This document shows, piece after piece, positions 17,776 to 29,322 of a stretch of 64,000 bases of DNA. The notes beneath the pieces are model-generated. The model did no database searches and was not told the origin of the DNA. It worked only from the letters and a program-made list of their open reading frames with translations. This DNA comes from Propionibacteriaceae bacterium (GTDB lineage: Bacteria > Actinomycetota > Actinomycetes > Propionibacteriales > Propionibacteriaceae): positions 23,650 to 87,649 of the forward strand of contig JAISAO010000035.1 in assembly GCA_031266665.1 (NCBI GenBank), written 5' to 3'. Positions within the stretch are counted from its first letter, which is position 1. Every line of letters starts with the position of its first letter. The position numbers and the translations under genes are program-made.

Positions 17776-18414
17776 ATGCGATCATCCAACACCGTGTCCT
17801 GGCACTCCCGGGCCTGGTTCCGGCTGCTGGTGGCGGTGCTGATCGGCCTGGCCGTGGCCTCGGCCGTGGCCTGGTGGTGGCAGCCGGCCTACGCGGCGCT
17901 GCTCGGTTGGACGGCCACCGCCCTGGTCTACGTGATCACGACCTGGCTGGCGCTGGGGCCGATGGACGCCGCCGCCACGGCCGCCCACGCCACCCGCGAG
18001 GCCCCCGGCAACGCCCTGCTCCACCTGCTGTTGGTGGCGGCTGGGCTGGCCAGCCTGGTCGGGCTGGTGCTGCTGATCGCCGCCGGCGACCAGTCCCGCG
18101 CCGTTACCGCCGCCGTCGCCGTCTGCCCGGTGGTGGCCTCCTGGGCCACCATCCACACTCTCTACGCCCTGCGCTACGCCCAGGAGTACTACCGCCACGA
18201 CGGCGGCGTCGACTTCCACTGTGACCAGCCGCCGTGCTACACCGACTTCGCCTACCTGGCCTTCACTCTGGGCTTCAGCTACGCCGTCTCCGACACCGAC
18301 TTGGCCAGTTCGCGGCTGCGCCGGATCGCCCTCGGCCACGCCCTGCTGGCCTATCTCTTCGGCACCGTCTTCGTGGCCGCCCTAGTCAACATCTTGGCCA
18401 GCCTGAGTCCCTGA
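17776..18414 (+). CDS. DUF1345 membrane protein
   Basis: A 212-residue integral membrane protein with five or six transmembrane segments (about residues 17-34, 40-60, 78-100, 107-126, 160-178, 188-208). The conserved central part YALRYAQEYYRHDGG, a loop with two Cys (CDQPPC) and YTDFAYLAFTLGFSYAVSD are typical of DUF1345. Function unknown. The ATG lies 6 bases after TATCCT (17764-17769), so the transcript is probably leaderless. It is the only rightward gene between hisG and hisE, suggesting an insertion or inversion that split a his pair. Confidence 0.85.
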   Translation: MRSSNTVSWHSRAWFRLLVAVLIGLAVASAVAWWWQPAYAALLGWTATALVYVITTWLALGPMDAAATAAHATREAPGNALLHLLLVAAGLASLVGLVLLIAAGDQSRAVTAAVAVCPVVASWATIHTLYALRYAQEYYRHDGGVDFHCDQPPCYTDFAYLAFTLGFSYAVSDTDLASSRLRRIALGHALLAYLFGTVFVAALVNILASLSP

Positions 18415-18521
18415 CCGGGGAGCCCGGGAGGTCCCGGCGGCGTGGCCGACACCCCGACCCCGCTCGCCCAGACAGCGGGCTCCGCCCGGATCTCTCCCCG
18501 CGTATCAACCCGGACCCGACC

Positions 18522-20826
<2,305 letters not shown>

Positions 20827-20854
20827 GGGGGTGAGCCTAGCGGTGGATCAGGGC

Positions 20855-22162
20855 TCAGAGCGCCACCCCGAGAAGGGCGTCCACCGCCGGACGCACCGTC
20901 GCGGGGTCGGGACAGCCGGCGGCGGCCCAGGCGTCGAGCCGGGCCAGGGCGTGGTCGGCTCTGAGGTCGTGGCGCAGATCCTGGCGCAGGCCGGCGACCA
21001 CGGCCGCCCCGGCCGAGCCGTCGCCGGCCCTGGCCTGGTCGGCCCCGGTCGAGGCCAGGACGGCTCCACCCGACAAGGTGGCCGGAGCCGCGCCGTCGCC
21101 GGCCGGGGCCGCCCCGCCCACCCCCAAGACCGACCGCCAACCGGCCAGGCGGGCCTCGGCCCGGGCCAGGTCGGCGGCGGTCCAACTCCAGTCGGCCCGG
21201 TAGTGGTGGTTCAGCAGGGCCAGACGCAGCGCCATCGGGTCGCAGCCTTGCTCCAACAACTGCGACACCAGCACCAGGTTGCCCTGCGACTTGCTCATCT
21301 TCTCCCCCGCCAGCCCGACCAGGCCGACGTGGGCGTAGGCCCGGGCCAGGGGCCGGCCGGTGGCGGCCAGGGCTTGGGCGGCGCACATCGTGTGGTGGGG
21401 GAAGATCAGGTCCGAGCCCCCGCCCTGGAGGTCGAAGTCGGGCCCCAGGGCCTCCATGGCCAGGGCGACGCATTCGACGTGCCAGCCCGGCCGGCCCCGG
21501 CCTAGTAACGAGTCCCAGCTGGGCTCGCCCGGCCGGGCCAACCGCCAGACCAGGGCGTCGAGCCGGTGGCGCTTGCCCGGGCGGTCCGGGTCGCCGCCAC
21601 GCTGGGCGAATAGCGCCTCCATCGCGGCGGCGTCAAGCCGGGACCAGCCGCCGAGGTCGGCGGCCGTGTGGGCGCAGTACCAGTCGGGATACTCCGGGTC
21701 GTCCAACTGGTAAACGGCGCCGGCGGCGGCCAGGCGGGCGATCAGGGCGACCACTAGGTCGAGGGACTCGACCACGCCCTGGTAATAATCGGGCGGGATG
21801 ACGCGCAACGCCGCCATGTCGGAGCGGAACAGGTCGATCTCCGACGCCGCCAGCGTCTCCCAGTCGGCCCCAGTGGCGGCGGCCCGCTCCAGCAGCGGGT
21901 CGTCCACGTCGGTCACATTCTGGGCGTAGACCACTGGGTGGCCCAGGTCGCGCCACTGGCGGTTGACCAGGTCGAAGGTCAGGTAGGTGAAGGCGTGTCC
22001 CAGGTGGGTGGCGTCGTAAGGGGTGATGCCGCAGACGTAGAGCCGGGCCGGTCCCCGCTGCGGTCCGACGGGGACGACGCCCCCGGCGGCGGTGTCAAAC
22101 AGTCGCAGTCGTCCAGGTGCGGGCGGCAATCCGGGGATGGGAGGCTGGGGCCAGGCGCGCAT
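20855..22162 (-). CDS. mshC: Mycothiol synthesis cysteine ligase
   Basis: Joins cysteine to glucosaminyl-inositol with ATP in mycothiol synthesis, the actinobacterial glutathione substitute. It is a CysRS paralogue: YVCGITPYDATHLGHAFTYL (HIGH-like), NVTDVDDPLLERA, WHVECVALAMEALG, IFPHH and KMSKSQGN, with 435 residues. The first block GITPYDATHLGHA and the short C-terminus separate it from true CysRS. The C-terminal part carries an Ala/Gly-rich stretch of about 30 residues. The start MRAWPQPPIPGLP matches the family N-terminus. Its first 61 codons overlap the end of the upstream CPBP gene in another frame. Its presence shows the organism makes mycothiol. Confidence 0.95.
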   Translation of the reverse strand: MRAWPQPPIPGLPPAPGRLRLFDTAAGGVVPVGPQRGPARLYVCGITPYDATHLGHAFTYLTFDLVNRQWRDLGHPVVYAQNVTDVDDPLLERAAATGADWETLAASEIDLFRSDMAALRVIPPDYYQGVVESLDLVVALIARLAAAGAVYQLDDPEYPDWYCAHTAADLGGWSRLDAAAMEALFAQRGGDPDRPGKRHRLDALVWRLARPGEPSWDSLLGRGRPGWHVECVALAMEALGPDFDLQGGGSDLIFPHHTMCAAQALAATGRPLARAYAHVGLVGLAGEKMSKSQGNLVLVSQLLEQGCDPMALRLALLNHHYRADWSWTAADLARAEARLAGWRSVLGVGGAAPAGDGAAPATLSGGAVLASTGADQARAGDGSAGAAVVAGLRQDLRHDLRADHALARLDAWAAAGCPDPATVRPAVDALLGVAL

Positions 22163-23193
22163 GGGCCGAGCTTAGTCATTGCCGCCCGGGCGGCGGCCCG
22201 CCGCCGCCAACTGGGGGCCACGAAACAGCCCGCCCGCCAGGATTTGACCAGTATCCAAACGGCCACCGCCCCCTCCAGGACGATCAGCGGGACCGAGCCC
22301 TCGATGCCAAACTGGCCGCCGGTCAGCCATTCAGGCCCGGACCATTCGACCCGCAGCCAACTGTCTTGCTGGCCGGTGCCTGAGACGATTGAGCCCCAGA
22401 GCGGGCCTTGGGCCACATTCCAGGCGAAGTGATACCCGATGCAACACCACAGCGAACGGGTGGCGATGTAGATCGCCGGCAGGGTCGAGGCCGCGATAGC
22501 GATCCCGACCGCCCCTTGGACGGTGCCGTCGGGGTTGGTGTAGTGGATGGCGCCGAATATCAGGGAGCTGGCCACCAGGGCGATAACAGTGCCGAAAGTG
22601 TCCTCCAGCAAGCGGAAGACGACACCCCGGAACATCAGCTCCTCGGCCACGGCCGCCCCCAGACCCAGGGTGAATAGATCCACCCAGGGCGAGTAGTCGG
22701 GATTGACTCCCAGGATGTGGTAGCCCCCGGCCAACGCCACCAGACCCACCGGCAGGCTGACCAGCACGAATCCCAGGACCAACCCCTGGCCCAGGCCGCC
22801 GGCCCGCCGCCAGGCCAGCTCAACCGGCCAACCCCGCCTCTCCATGGCGCTGACCAACACGACATAGGCACCGATGGCCGCCACCAGCTCGAGGCCCATG
22901 CCCAACATGGTCGAACCGCTCAGCCGCCCGACCAACTCCTGGACGACACCCATCACATCCCCGCCCGAGTCCCGGGCGCGGCGCCCGATTATGAAGCCGG
23001 CCACCAGCCCGACCACGGCTCCAACGCTCACCATCACCGCGCCCATGGCTCCGACGAAGACCAGCAGGCGCAGGCCGGCGTTGAAGCGCCAGCGATGGAT
23101 CGGCGGGTAGGGCTTAGACGGCTGATCGATCCCCAACCGGTCCGACTCCCGGAGGCGGGAGATCGGATCGCCAATCAATTGGTAAACGTTCAT
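21979..23193 (-). CDS. CPBP-family intramembrane metalloprotease
   Basis: A 404-residue multi-pass membrane protein of the Abi/CPBP (Rce1-like) family. Catalytic motifs are EELMFRG with Glu 184-185 and Arg 189, FGAIH with His 217 and HFAWN with His 255 and Asn 259, each inside a membrane segment. Eight hydrophobic segments are visible. The ATG of MNVYQLIGDP was chosen over an upstream start. After the last membrane helix (about residue 330) a basic, then Pro/Ser/Asp-rich tail runs to the stop; residues about 345-404 overlap mshC by 184 bases, which is long for a real overlap. Substrate unknown. Confidence 0.8.
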   Translation of the reverse strand: MNVYQLIGDPISRLRESDRLGIDQPSKPYPPIHRWRFNAGLRLLVFVGAMGAVMVSVGAVVGLVAGFIIGRRARDSGGDVMGVVQELVGRLSGSTMLGMGLELVAAIGAYVVLVSAMERRGWPVELAWRRAGGLGQGLVLGFVLVSLPVGLVALAGGYHILGVNPDYSPWVDLFTLGLGAAVAEELMFRGVVFRLLEDTFGTVIALVASSLIFGAIHYTNPDGTVQGAVGIAIAASTLPAIYIATRSLWCCIGYHFAWNVAQGPLWGSIVSGTGQQDSWLRVEWSGPEWLTGGQFGIEGSVPLIVLEGAVAVWILVKSWRAGCFVAPSWRRRAAARAAMTKLGPCAPGPSLPSPDCRPHLDDCDCLTPPPGASSPSDRSGDRPGSTSAASPLTTPPTWDTPSPT

Positions 23194-23302
23194 GCCGGTT
23201 AGTATCCCAAAACCTACCGGCCGGGAAACCACTCGTCTCCCACCGCCGGCACCGCCCAGGCCTGGTAGCCGTCAACGTCAGCGCGCCAGAGGGAGACGGT
23301 GC

Positions 23303-23806
23303 TCAGACGACTTGGCGCAGCCAGCGGGTCGGGGCCGCCGGGTCGCCACTGCGGAAGGGCTCCAATTCGTCGTCCCAGTCGTCGCCCAGCAGTTGGCGCA
23401 GTTCTGCGGCCAGCCGTTCCGGCCGTTCGGCCCAGCGGCCCAGGACTAGGCGCAACTCCTGCTCGGTCACCATCAGGTCGCCGGCCGGCGTGGTCGGAGC
23501 CTGGAACAGGCCCAGCTCGGGGGTGTGGCTGTAGCGGCGGCCCTCGCTCAGGTCGGTCGGGTCCTCGGTCACCTCGAAGCGCAGCCCGGGCAGGCGGAGC
23601 AGGGCCGAGACGACGCGGGCGGCCGTGCCGACCGGTCCCCACCAGGGCCGCTCGGCCCGGTAGGCGGCGGTCTCTTGGGGTTGTGGCGTCCAGTCCAGGC
23701 CGTCCCTGGAGTCGAGGGCGTCTTGGAGCGCCCACTCGACATGGGGGCACAACGGACCCGGCGTCGAGTGAATCCACACCACGCCGCCGGTCTGCCTAGC
23801 CATCAT
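23303..23806 (-). CDS. DUF3145 protein
   Basis: A 167-residue soluble protein of a family found almost only in actinobacteria, of unknown function. The family start GVVWIHSTPGPLCPHVEWAL is conserved, followed by alternating strands and helices and the block LLRLPGLRFEVTEDPTDLSEGRRY. A GGAGG ribosome site lies five bases before the ATG. It stands alone between the CPBP gene and a terminator. The name rests on the N-terminal signature and length. Confidence 0.82.
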   Translation of the reverse strand: MMARQTGGVVWIHSTPGPLCPHVEWALQDALDSRDGLDWTPQPQETAAYRAERPWWGPVGTAARVVSALLRLPGLRFEVTEDPTDLSEGRRYSHTPELGLFQAPTTPAGDLMVTEQELRLVLGRWAERPERLAAELRQLLGDDWDDELEPFRSGDPAAPTRWLRQVV

Positions 23807-23905
23807 CGTTCCCTCCGTCCGGCCGCCTTCCCCTGGCCTCCGTCCGGTTGGAACCGACTCCCATTGTGCCCCAGTCCGCCGTCGATGGCCAGCCCGCAGA
23901 CAACC

Positions 23906-23942
23906 GACGCCCGCCCCGGGGACGACCCCGGAGGCGGGCGTC
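23906..23942. terminator. Strong hairpin after the second ABC operon
   Basis: A 16-base-pair GC stem with one bulged base and a 4-base loop (23906-23921 with 23926-23942). It lies 88 bases beyond the permease stop and before the DUF3145 gene, so it most likely ends the sugar importer transcript. Confidence 0.7.
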
Positions 23943-24030
23943 AGCCGTGTCAGGCTCAGCCCTGATCCACCGGTGATCGGCGTGGCGCCCGTCTGGGTTG
24001 CTCAGTAGTCGAGAAGCGGTGGCTCTGGGC

Positions 24031-24870
24031 TCAACCTTTGACGGCGCCGGCGGTCACACCCTTGATGATGTGACGTTGGCCGATCAGATAGAAGACGACG
24101 ATGGGGATGATGGACAGCACCAGCATGGCCATGAAGCCGCCCATGTCTTTCTGGCCGTAGGAGCCGGTCATGTATTGCTGGACGGCTATCGGGATGGTCT
24201 TGTAGTCCGTGCCGATGACCAGGTAGGGCAGCCGGTAGTCGTTCCACACCCACATGGCGTTCAAGATGGCCACCGTCACGGCCGTGGGCCGCAGCACCGG
24301 GAAGATGATGGTGAAGAACACCTTCCAGGGCGAGGCCCCGTCGATCATGGCGGCCTCCTCCAGCTCTATCGGGATGGAGCGGATGAAGCCGACGAAGATG
24401 AACACGCTCAAGCCGGCGCCGAAGCCGGTGTAGAGCAGGATGATGCCGACCGGGTTGTCCAGGTGGGTGACGTTGGCCACCTTGGTCATGGTGAACATCA
24501 CCATGTCGAAGGGCACGATCATCGAGAAGACGAACAGGTAGTACAGGGTCGACGTGTACCAAGCTTTGACCCGGGCTATGTACCAGGCCGTCATCGGCGT
24601 GACCACGCAGATGACCAGCACCGAGAAGACGGTGATGAAGGCCGAATAGCCGAAGGCCTTGAGGAAGCCGGTCCGGCCCAGCCCGTCGGAATAATTGGCC
24701 AGGCCGGTGAAAGAGTCCGCCGCCGGCGGCTCGAAGGGGGCGCTGGTGATGAACAGGTTGCCCTTGAACGAGTTCATCAGCACCAGCACCAGCGGGATCA
24801 GCCAGAGCAGGGCCAAAACCAGCAGGGACCAGAAGCCGACGATCCTAAAGGTTCTATCGCGTTGTCGCAT
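24031..24870 (-). CDS. ABC sugar transporter permease, MalG type
   Basis: A 279-residue inner-membrane protein with six predicted helices. The ATPase-docking EAA loop reads EEAAMIDGASPWKVFFTIIF near residue 185. The C-terminus is VTAGAVKG, as in other MalG-like proteins. It starts one base inside the stop of the preceding permease (TGATG), so translation is coupled. Last gene of the operon, followed by a hairpin terminator. The periplasm-facing loop after helix 1 (NLFITSAPFEPPAADSF) is typical of oligosaccharide importers. The substrate is not predictable from this. Confidence 0.88.
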   Translation of the reverse strand: MRQRDRTFRIVGFWSLLVLALLWLIPLVLVLMNSFKGNLFITSAPFEPPAADSFTGLANYSDGLGRTGFLKAFGYSAFITVFSVLVICVVTPMTAWYIARVKAWYTSTLYYLFVFSMIVPFDMVMFTMTKVANVTHLDNPVGIILLYTGFGAGLSVFIFVGFIRSIPIELEEAAMIDGASPWKVFFTIIFPVLRPTAVTVAILNAMWVWNDYRLPYLVIGTDYKTIPIAVQQYMTGSYGQKDMGGFMAMLVLSIIPIVVFYLIGQRHIIKGVTAGAVKG

Positions 24871-25724
24871 CAGCCCTCCTCCTCCTTGGAGCGCGTCGCC
24901 CGCAGTTGGACGAAGGCGATGGCGGCGACGATGACGAAGAAGACCACGGCCTTGGCCTGGGCCACGCCCTGGTGGTTGCGGACGTTGTAGAAGGTGCGGA
25001 AGATGTTGAGCGACAGCCCCTCGGTCTCATGGCCCGGCGCCCCGGCGGTCAGGGCCAGGTTCTGGTCGAACAGCTTCAGACTGTTGGTCAAGGTCAAGAA
25101 GACGCAGATGGTGATCGAGCTGGCCACCATTGGGATGGTGACCTGGACGAGGCGTCGCCAGAAGCCGGCCCCGTCGATGTCGGCCGCCTCGATGACATCG
25201 CCGGGGATGTTCTGGATGCCGGCGATGTAGATCACCATCATGTAGCCGATCATCTGCCAGTTGGTGACCACCACCAAGCCCCAGAAGCCATAGGCCGAGC
25301 TATAGGTCAGGTCCTGTTGGAACAATTTGCCCAGGATGCCGTTGATCAACAACTGCCAGACATAGCCCAGCACGATGCCGCCGATCAAGTTGGGCAGGAA
25401 GAAGACCGCCCGGAACAGGTTGGTCGCCTTGATGGCCTTGGTCAAGATCATGGCCAGGGCGAAGGCCAAGACGTTGACCGTGACCACGGACACGACGGTG
25501 AAGCGGACGCTGAACCACAGGGCGTGCAGGAAGTCGTTGTTCTCGGTGAAGGCGGTGGTGTAGTTGGACAGCCCGACCCACTGGGCGTCGGACACGGTGC
25601 GGAACTTGGTGAAGGACAGCCAGATGCCCATGGCGAAGGGCACCAAGAAGGCCAGGGTGAAGGCCAGAGTGGTCGGCAGGGCGAAAACCGGGAACCACTT
25701 TTTGATGTATTTAGAAACTCTCAT
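24870..25724 (-). CDS. ABC sugar transporter permease, MalF type
   Basis: A 284-residue permease. After a basic start (MRVSKYIKKW) come six hydrophobic segments; the EAA-type motif is IEAADIDGAGFWRRLVQVTI near residue 180. The partner permease follows with a one-base overlap. It lies 72 bases behind the binding-protein gene, and that gap is almost filled by a 20-base-pair hairpin. No ATPase gene nearby. The ORF has typical high-GC codon use. Good assignment as an importer subunit. Confidence 0.88.
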   Translation of the reverse strand: MRVSKYIKKWFPVFALPTTLAFTLAFLVPFAMGIWLSFTKFRTVSDAQWVGLSNYTTAFTENNDFLHALWFSVRFTVVSVVTVNVLAFALAMILTKAIKATNLFRAVFFLPNLIGGIVLGYVWQLLINGILGKLFQQDLTYSSAYGFWGLVVVTNWQMIGYMMVIYIAGIQNIPGDVIEAADIDGAGFWRRLVQVTIPMVASSITICVFLTLTNSLKLFDQNLALTAGAPGHETEGLSLNIFRTFYNVRNHQGVAQAKAVVFFVIVAAIAFVQLRATRSKEEEG

Positions 25725-25740
25725 AGTTTTTCCTGGTGGC

Positions 25741-25786
25741 CGCGCCCCGGCGGGCCGTCCGGGCGGGGACGGCCCGCCGGGGCGCG
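25741..25786 (-). terminator. Perfect 20-base-pair hairpin between binding-protein and permease genes
   Basis: A perfect 20-base-pair stem (25741-25760 with 25767-25786) and a 6-base loop, starting 10 bases after the binding-protein stop. A T-rich patch follows on the minus strand. Likely a partial terminator or stabiliser that favours the binding protein, as in the first importer. Confidence 0.7.
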
Positions 25787-25796
25787 AGCGTCGGGC

Positions 25797-27146
25797 TCAG
25801 CCGGCGGCGGCGGCCTCGGTCTTCCAGGAGGCGACCACGGCGGCGGTCAGGTCGGCCCAGCTGGTCTTGTCCTGGGCGTATTGCAGCAACTGGGCGCCGA
25901 AGTCGTTCTTGAACTGCTGGCTGGGCATGACGGTGAAGACCCACGGCACCGAGGTGACGCCGGACTTGCCCATCCAGGTGGTCACCTCGGTGGCCAGCGG
26001 GTCGTCCGGGCCCTCGCCGGAGGCGAAGGTGTCGAAGGGCGCGATGAAGCCGAGGCTATTGGTGACGTAATCCTTGCCCTTGTCGGACGAGAAGACCCAG
26101 TAGAGGAAGTCGAGCGAGGCCTGCTGATCGGCCTCGGAGGCCTCGGCGTTGATGGCGACGTAGTTCTCGGTGCCGACGCACAGCCCCTGGGAGGAGTCGG
26201 CCTTGTTGCCGGTGTAAAGCGGCAGGAAGTGGACGTCCTCGGCCTTGACCGTGTTACCGGTCACGCCGCTGACCTGGCCCCAGCCCCAGTTGCCGTTTTG
26301 GACCATGGCCGACTGGCCGAGGGCGAACTCGGCCATGGCCTCGTCCACCGTCTTGGAGCCGAGCTGGGCCGGTTCGATGGTCGAATTGTCGAGGTAGAGG
26401 TCGAATAGGTTCTGGTACTGGTCGGCGTGGGAGAACTTGATCTCGGCCGGGGTGCCCTGGGTCAGGTCGTAATCGTCGTCCTGGAACTCGTAGTACAGCG
26501 GCACGTCCATCAGGTGGGTCTGCCAGCGCCAGTCCTCGCCCGGCTTGAGCGAGGTGGCGGAGAAGACGCCGTTGATGCCGAGGGCCTCCTTGTCGGCCTG
26601 CATGGCCTCGACGACCTGCTTCAAGGTGTCGAAGCTGTCGATGTCGGCCGCCTGGGTGACCGGCAGCTTGGCCGTGGTCGTGGCGAAGAACTGCTTCATG
26701 ATGGCGTCGTTGTAGATGATGCCGAAGCCCTCGACCACGTAGGGGATGCCGTAGACGCCGCCGTCCTCGCCGGTGATGGCCAGGGATTGGTCGATCAGGT
26801 GGGCGTAGAGATCAGAGTCGGTCAGGTCGGCGGTGTAGTCGGCCCAGTTGGCGTAGCCCACCGGGCCGTTGATCTGGAAGATGGTGGGCGGGTCGGACTT
26901 GGCGATCTCCGAGGTCAGGGTCTGCTCGTAGGTGTTGGAGGCGGCGGTCACGACCTTGACCTCGACGCCGGTCTCGGCGGTGTAGTCGGCCGCGATCTGC
27001 TCCCACACCTCGGCCACCTCGGGCTTGAAGTTGAGGAAATAGACGCTGCCTTTGTCGTCGCCGCCCCCGGAGCCGCCGCCACAGGCGGCCAGGGCACCCA
27101 GGGACAGGGCGGCCGCGACCGCCACCGCCATGAACTTTGTTCTCAT
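25797..27146 (-). CDS. ABC transporter carbohydrate-binding lipoprotein
   Basis: A 449-residue family 1 solute-binding protein. The signal MRTKFMAVAVAAALSLGA ends in lipobox LAAC with Cys 22, followed by a Gly/Ser/Asp linker. The mature lobe begins SVYFLNFKPEVAEVWEQIA and shows the sugar-binder features PTIFQINGPVGYANW, GGVYGIPYVVEGFGIIYN and NGNWGWGQVSG, resembling MsmE/RafE-type oligosaccharide binders. It heads a leftward three-gene operon with its own promoter region shared with the S9 peptidase. Sugar specificity cannot be stated. Confidence 0.87.
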   Translation of the reverse strand: MRTKFMAVAVAAALSLGALAACGGGSGGGDDKGSVYFLNFKPEVAEVWEQIAADYTAETGVEVKVVTAASNTYEQTLTSEIAKSDPPTIFQINGPVGYANWADYTADLTDSDLYAHLIDQSLAITGEDGGVYGIPYVVEGFGIIYNDAIMKQFFATTTAKLPVTQAADIDSFDTLKQVVEAMQADKEALGINGVFSATSLKPGEDWRWQTHLMDVPLYYEFQDDDYDLTQGTPAEIKFSHADQYQNLFDLYLDNSTIEPAQLGSKTVDEAMAEFALGQSAMVQNGNWGWGQVSGVTGNTVKAEDVHFLPLYTGNKADSSQGLCVGTENYVAINAEASEADQQASLDFLYWVFSSDKGKDYVTNSLGFIAPFDTFASGEGPDDPLATEVTTWMGKSGVTSVPWVFTVMPSQQFKNDFGAQLLQYAQDKTSWADLTAAVVASWKTEAAAAG

Positions 27147-27297
27147 TCAGAACTCCTTACGTTTCTCCAGGTCAGAACGCGCCACCGGGTCGTGAGGGCC
27201 GGATCGCTCTCTCGCGTCGAGAGTCTCGGGACGCCTGAACCACCGAACCACATAGGGCCGCTCATTGGCCAGACCCCGGCGCTAGCGAAAACATCAC

Positions 27298-27309
27298 AGT
27301 TTCGTAACT
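27298..27309. promoter_or_regulatory. Palindrome upstream of the second importer
   Basis: AGTT-TCGT-AACT is a short inverted repeat in the 286-base gap between the binding-protein gene and the divergent peptidase. Its core resembles AGTTCGTAA in the candidate ROK operator at 681-689. A weak candidate for a shared sugar-regulator site. Confidence 0.3.
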
Positions 27310-27432
27310 ATGGACCTTCCAGCGACAAGCTGACTAGCGTTTCTAGGCGATTGGTCGGCCCTCCCCCGACGAGTCGGCGGACCGCTGGGCCGGTCCGCCT
27401 CAGCCGGGGCGGCGGGCCGCTAGGCTGCGACG

Positions 27433-29322
27433 ATGACGACCATCGCCGCCCCCGGCTCATGGGCCTCGCCCGTCTCGCTCGAGTTGGTGTCGCGGGGCGG
27501 GGTCGGCCTGCCGGAGGGCTGGGCCGACGGCCCCGACCTCTACTGGCTGCGCTCCGACCCGGGCCAGGGCGGGCAGACCAGCCTATTCCGCCGCCGGGGG
27601 GGCCAGGTCGTCGAAGTGACGCCCCACCACAATCTACGTTCCCGGATACACGACTACGGCGGCCGGCCGGCCGGGACCAAGGACGGCATCGTGGTCCACA
27701 CCGACCACGACTCGGGCGCGGTCCTCGTCTGGGAGCCGGACCGTCCTAAGGCCGCCGGCCCCAGGGTGGTGGTGGACCAGCCCGGGCTGAGCTTCGCCGG
27801 CTTCGCCGTCCTGCCCCAGCGCCGCCAGGCGGTCGCCCTGCGGCAGGACCAGCGTGACCCGGACGATGTCCGCGACGCCTTGGTGGTGCTGGAGTTGGAC
27901 GCCCCCAACCCGGAGGGCGGCCGGGTCCTGGCCCAGGGGGCCGATTTCTACTACGCCCCCCAGGTCTCGCCGGCCGGCGACGTCGTCTGGATGGAGTGGG
28001 ACCACCCCGACATGCCCTGGGACGCCACCGCCATCAAGGCCCGCCACCTGGACGGCGGGCCGACGCGCCACATCGCCGGCGACGGCCGCTCGGCCGTGGT
28101 CCATCCGACCTGGGCCGCCGACGGCTCGATCCTGTTCCTGGACGACCGGTCGGGCCACTGGAACTTCCAGCGCTGGCGCGACGGCGCCGTCACCGCCTTG
28201 CACCACCATCGGTTCGACTGCTGCGACCCGGCCTGGGTGCTCCAGCCGCCGCCTTACGCCCCGTTGGCCGACGGCTCCATCGGCTGCGCCTGGCGGGAGG
28301 ACGGCTGGACCAAGGTCGGCCGCTTGACCCCGGACGGCCGCCTGACGGAGTTGATCGGCCCGCTGGCCTCGGCCCAGTTGACGCCGGGCGACCCGACCGC
28401 CGTGGTCCGGCTGGGCTGGCCGGACCGCCCGGGCGGCCTGCACACCATCGACTGGGACAGCGGCCGGATCGCCTCCCTGGCCGCCAGCACCAACTGGTCG
28501 CCGCCGACCGGCCTGGTGCCGGCGACACGCGACTTCAGCTGGGAATCCGACTTGGGCCCGGTCCACGCCTGGTACTACCCGCCGGCCAACCCCGCTTTCT
28601 CCCCCCCGCCGGGCGAGGCGCCGCCGGTGATCGTCTTGTGCCACGGCGGCCCGACCAGTTTCGCCGGCCCCGACCTGGACCTGGCGAAGTTGTTCTGGAC
28701 CTCGCGCGGCCTCGGCCTGCTGGAGGTCAACTACGGCGGCTCGGCCGGTTTCGGCCGGGCCTACCGGGAGCGGCTGCGGGGCCAGTGGGGGGTGGTCGAC
28801 GTTCAGGACTGTGTGGCCGGGGCCCAACAGCTAGCCTCGGCCGGCCTGGCCGACCCCGGGCGGCTGGTTGTTATGGGCGGGTCGGCCGGCGGTTTCACCG
28901 CCTTGGCGGCATTGTGCCAAAGCCATGTTTTCGCGGCCGGCGTCTCGCGCTACGGCATCGGCGACCTGGCGGCCCTGACCCGCGACAGCCCCAAGTTCGA
29001 GTCCCACTACCTGGACGGTCTGGTGGCGCCGTGGCCGGCCGGGCGCCAGATTTACCACGACCGCTCCCCCATCCACCAACTCGACCGCCTCGACCGACCC
29101 CTGTTGCTATTGCAGGGCGAACTCGACCCGGTGGTGCCGGTCAGCCAGGCGGTCGAACTGGCCGCCGCCGTCCGCCGCCAAGGTCGGAGCGCCACCTTGG
29201 TGGTCTACCCGGGCGAGGGCCACGGCTTCCGCCGGGCGGAGACCATCCGCGACCAGTACGCCCGCACTTTGGAATTCCTGGGCCAGGTCTTGGGCTTCAG
29301 CCCCGCGCCGGATCAGCCCTGA
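27433..29322 (+). CDS. S9 family serine peptidase (acylaminoacyl/prolyl oligopeptidase type)
   Basis: A 629-residue cytoplasmic peptidase that cleaves short peptides. Residues about 1-370 form a beta-propeller; the alpha/beta-hydrolase domain follows. Catalytic triad: Ser 484 in GGSAGG, Asp 565 in GELDPVVP and His 597 in GEGHGF. An NYGGSAGFGRAYR block before the Ser is typical of the S9C branch. The ATG lies 6 bases after TAGGCT (27421-27426), so it is probably a leaderless transcript. It overlaps the convergent yggS by 26 bases at their ends. It is divergent from the sugar importer and may share regulation. Assignment is firm, substrate unknown. Confidence 0.93.
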   Translation: MTTIAAPGSWASPVSLELVSRGGVGLPEGWADGPDLYWLRSDPGQGGQTSLFRRRGGQVVEVTPHHNLRSRIHDYGGRPAGTKDGIVVHTDHDSGAVLVWEPDRPKAAGPRVVVDQPGLSFAGFAVLPQRRQAVALRQDQRDPDDVRDALVVLELDAPNPEGGRVLAQGADFYYAPQVSPAGDVVWMEWDHPDMPWDATAIKARHLDGGPTRHIAGDGRSAVVHPTWAADGSILFLDDRSGHWNFQRWRDGAVTALHHHRFDCCDPAWVLQPPPYAPLADGSIGCAWREDGWTKVGRLTPDGRLTELIGPLASAQLTPGDPTAVVRLGWPDRPGGLHTIDWDSGRIASLAASTNWSPPTGLVPATRDFSWESDLGPVHAWYYPPANPAFSPPPGEAPPVIVLCHGGPTSFAGPDLDLAKLFWTSRGLGLLEVNYGGSAGFGRAYRERLRGQWGVVDVQDCVAGAQQLASAGLADPGRLVVMGGSAGGFTALAALCQSHVFAAGVSRYGIGDLAALTRDSPKFESHYLDGLVAPWPAGRQIYHDRSPIHQLDRLDRPLLLLQGELDPVVPVSQAVELAAAVRRQGRSATLVVYPGEGHGFRRAETIRDQYARTLEFLGQVLGFSPAPDQP

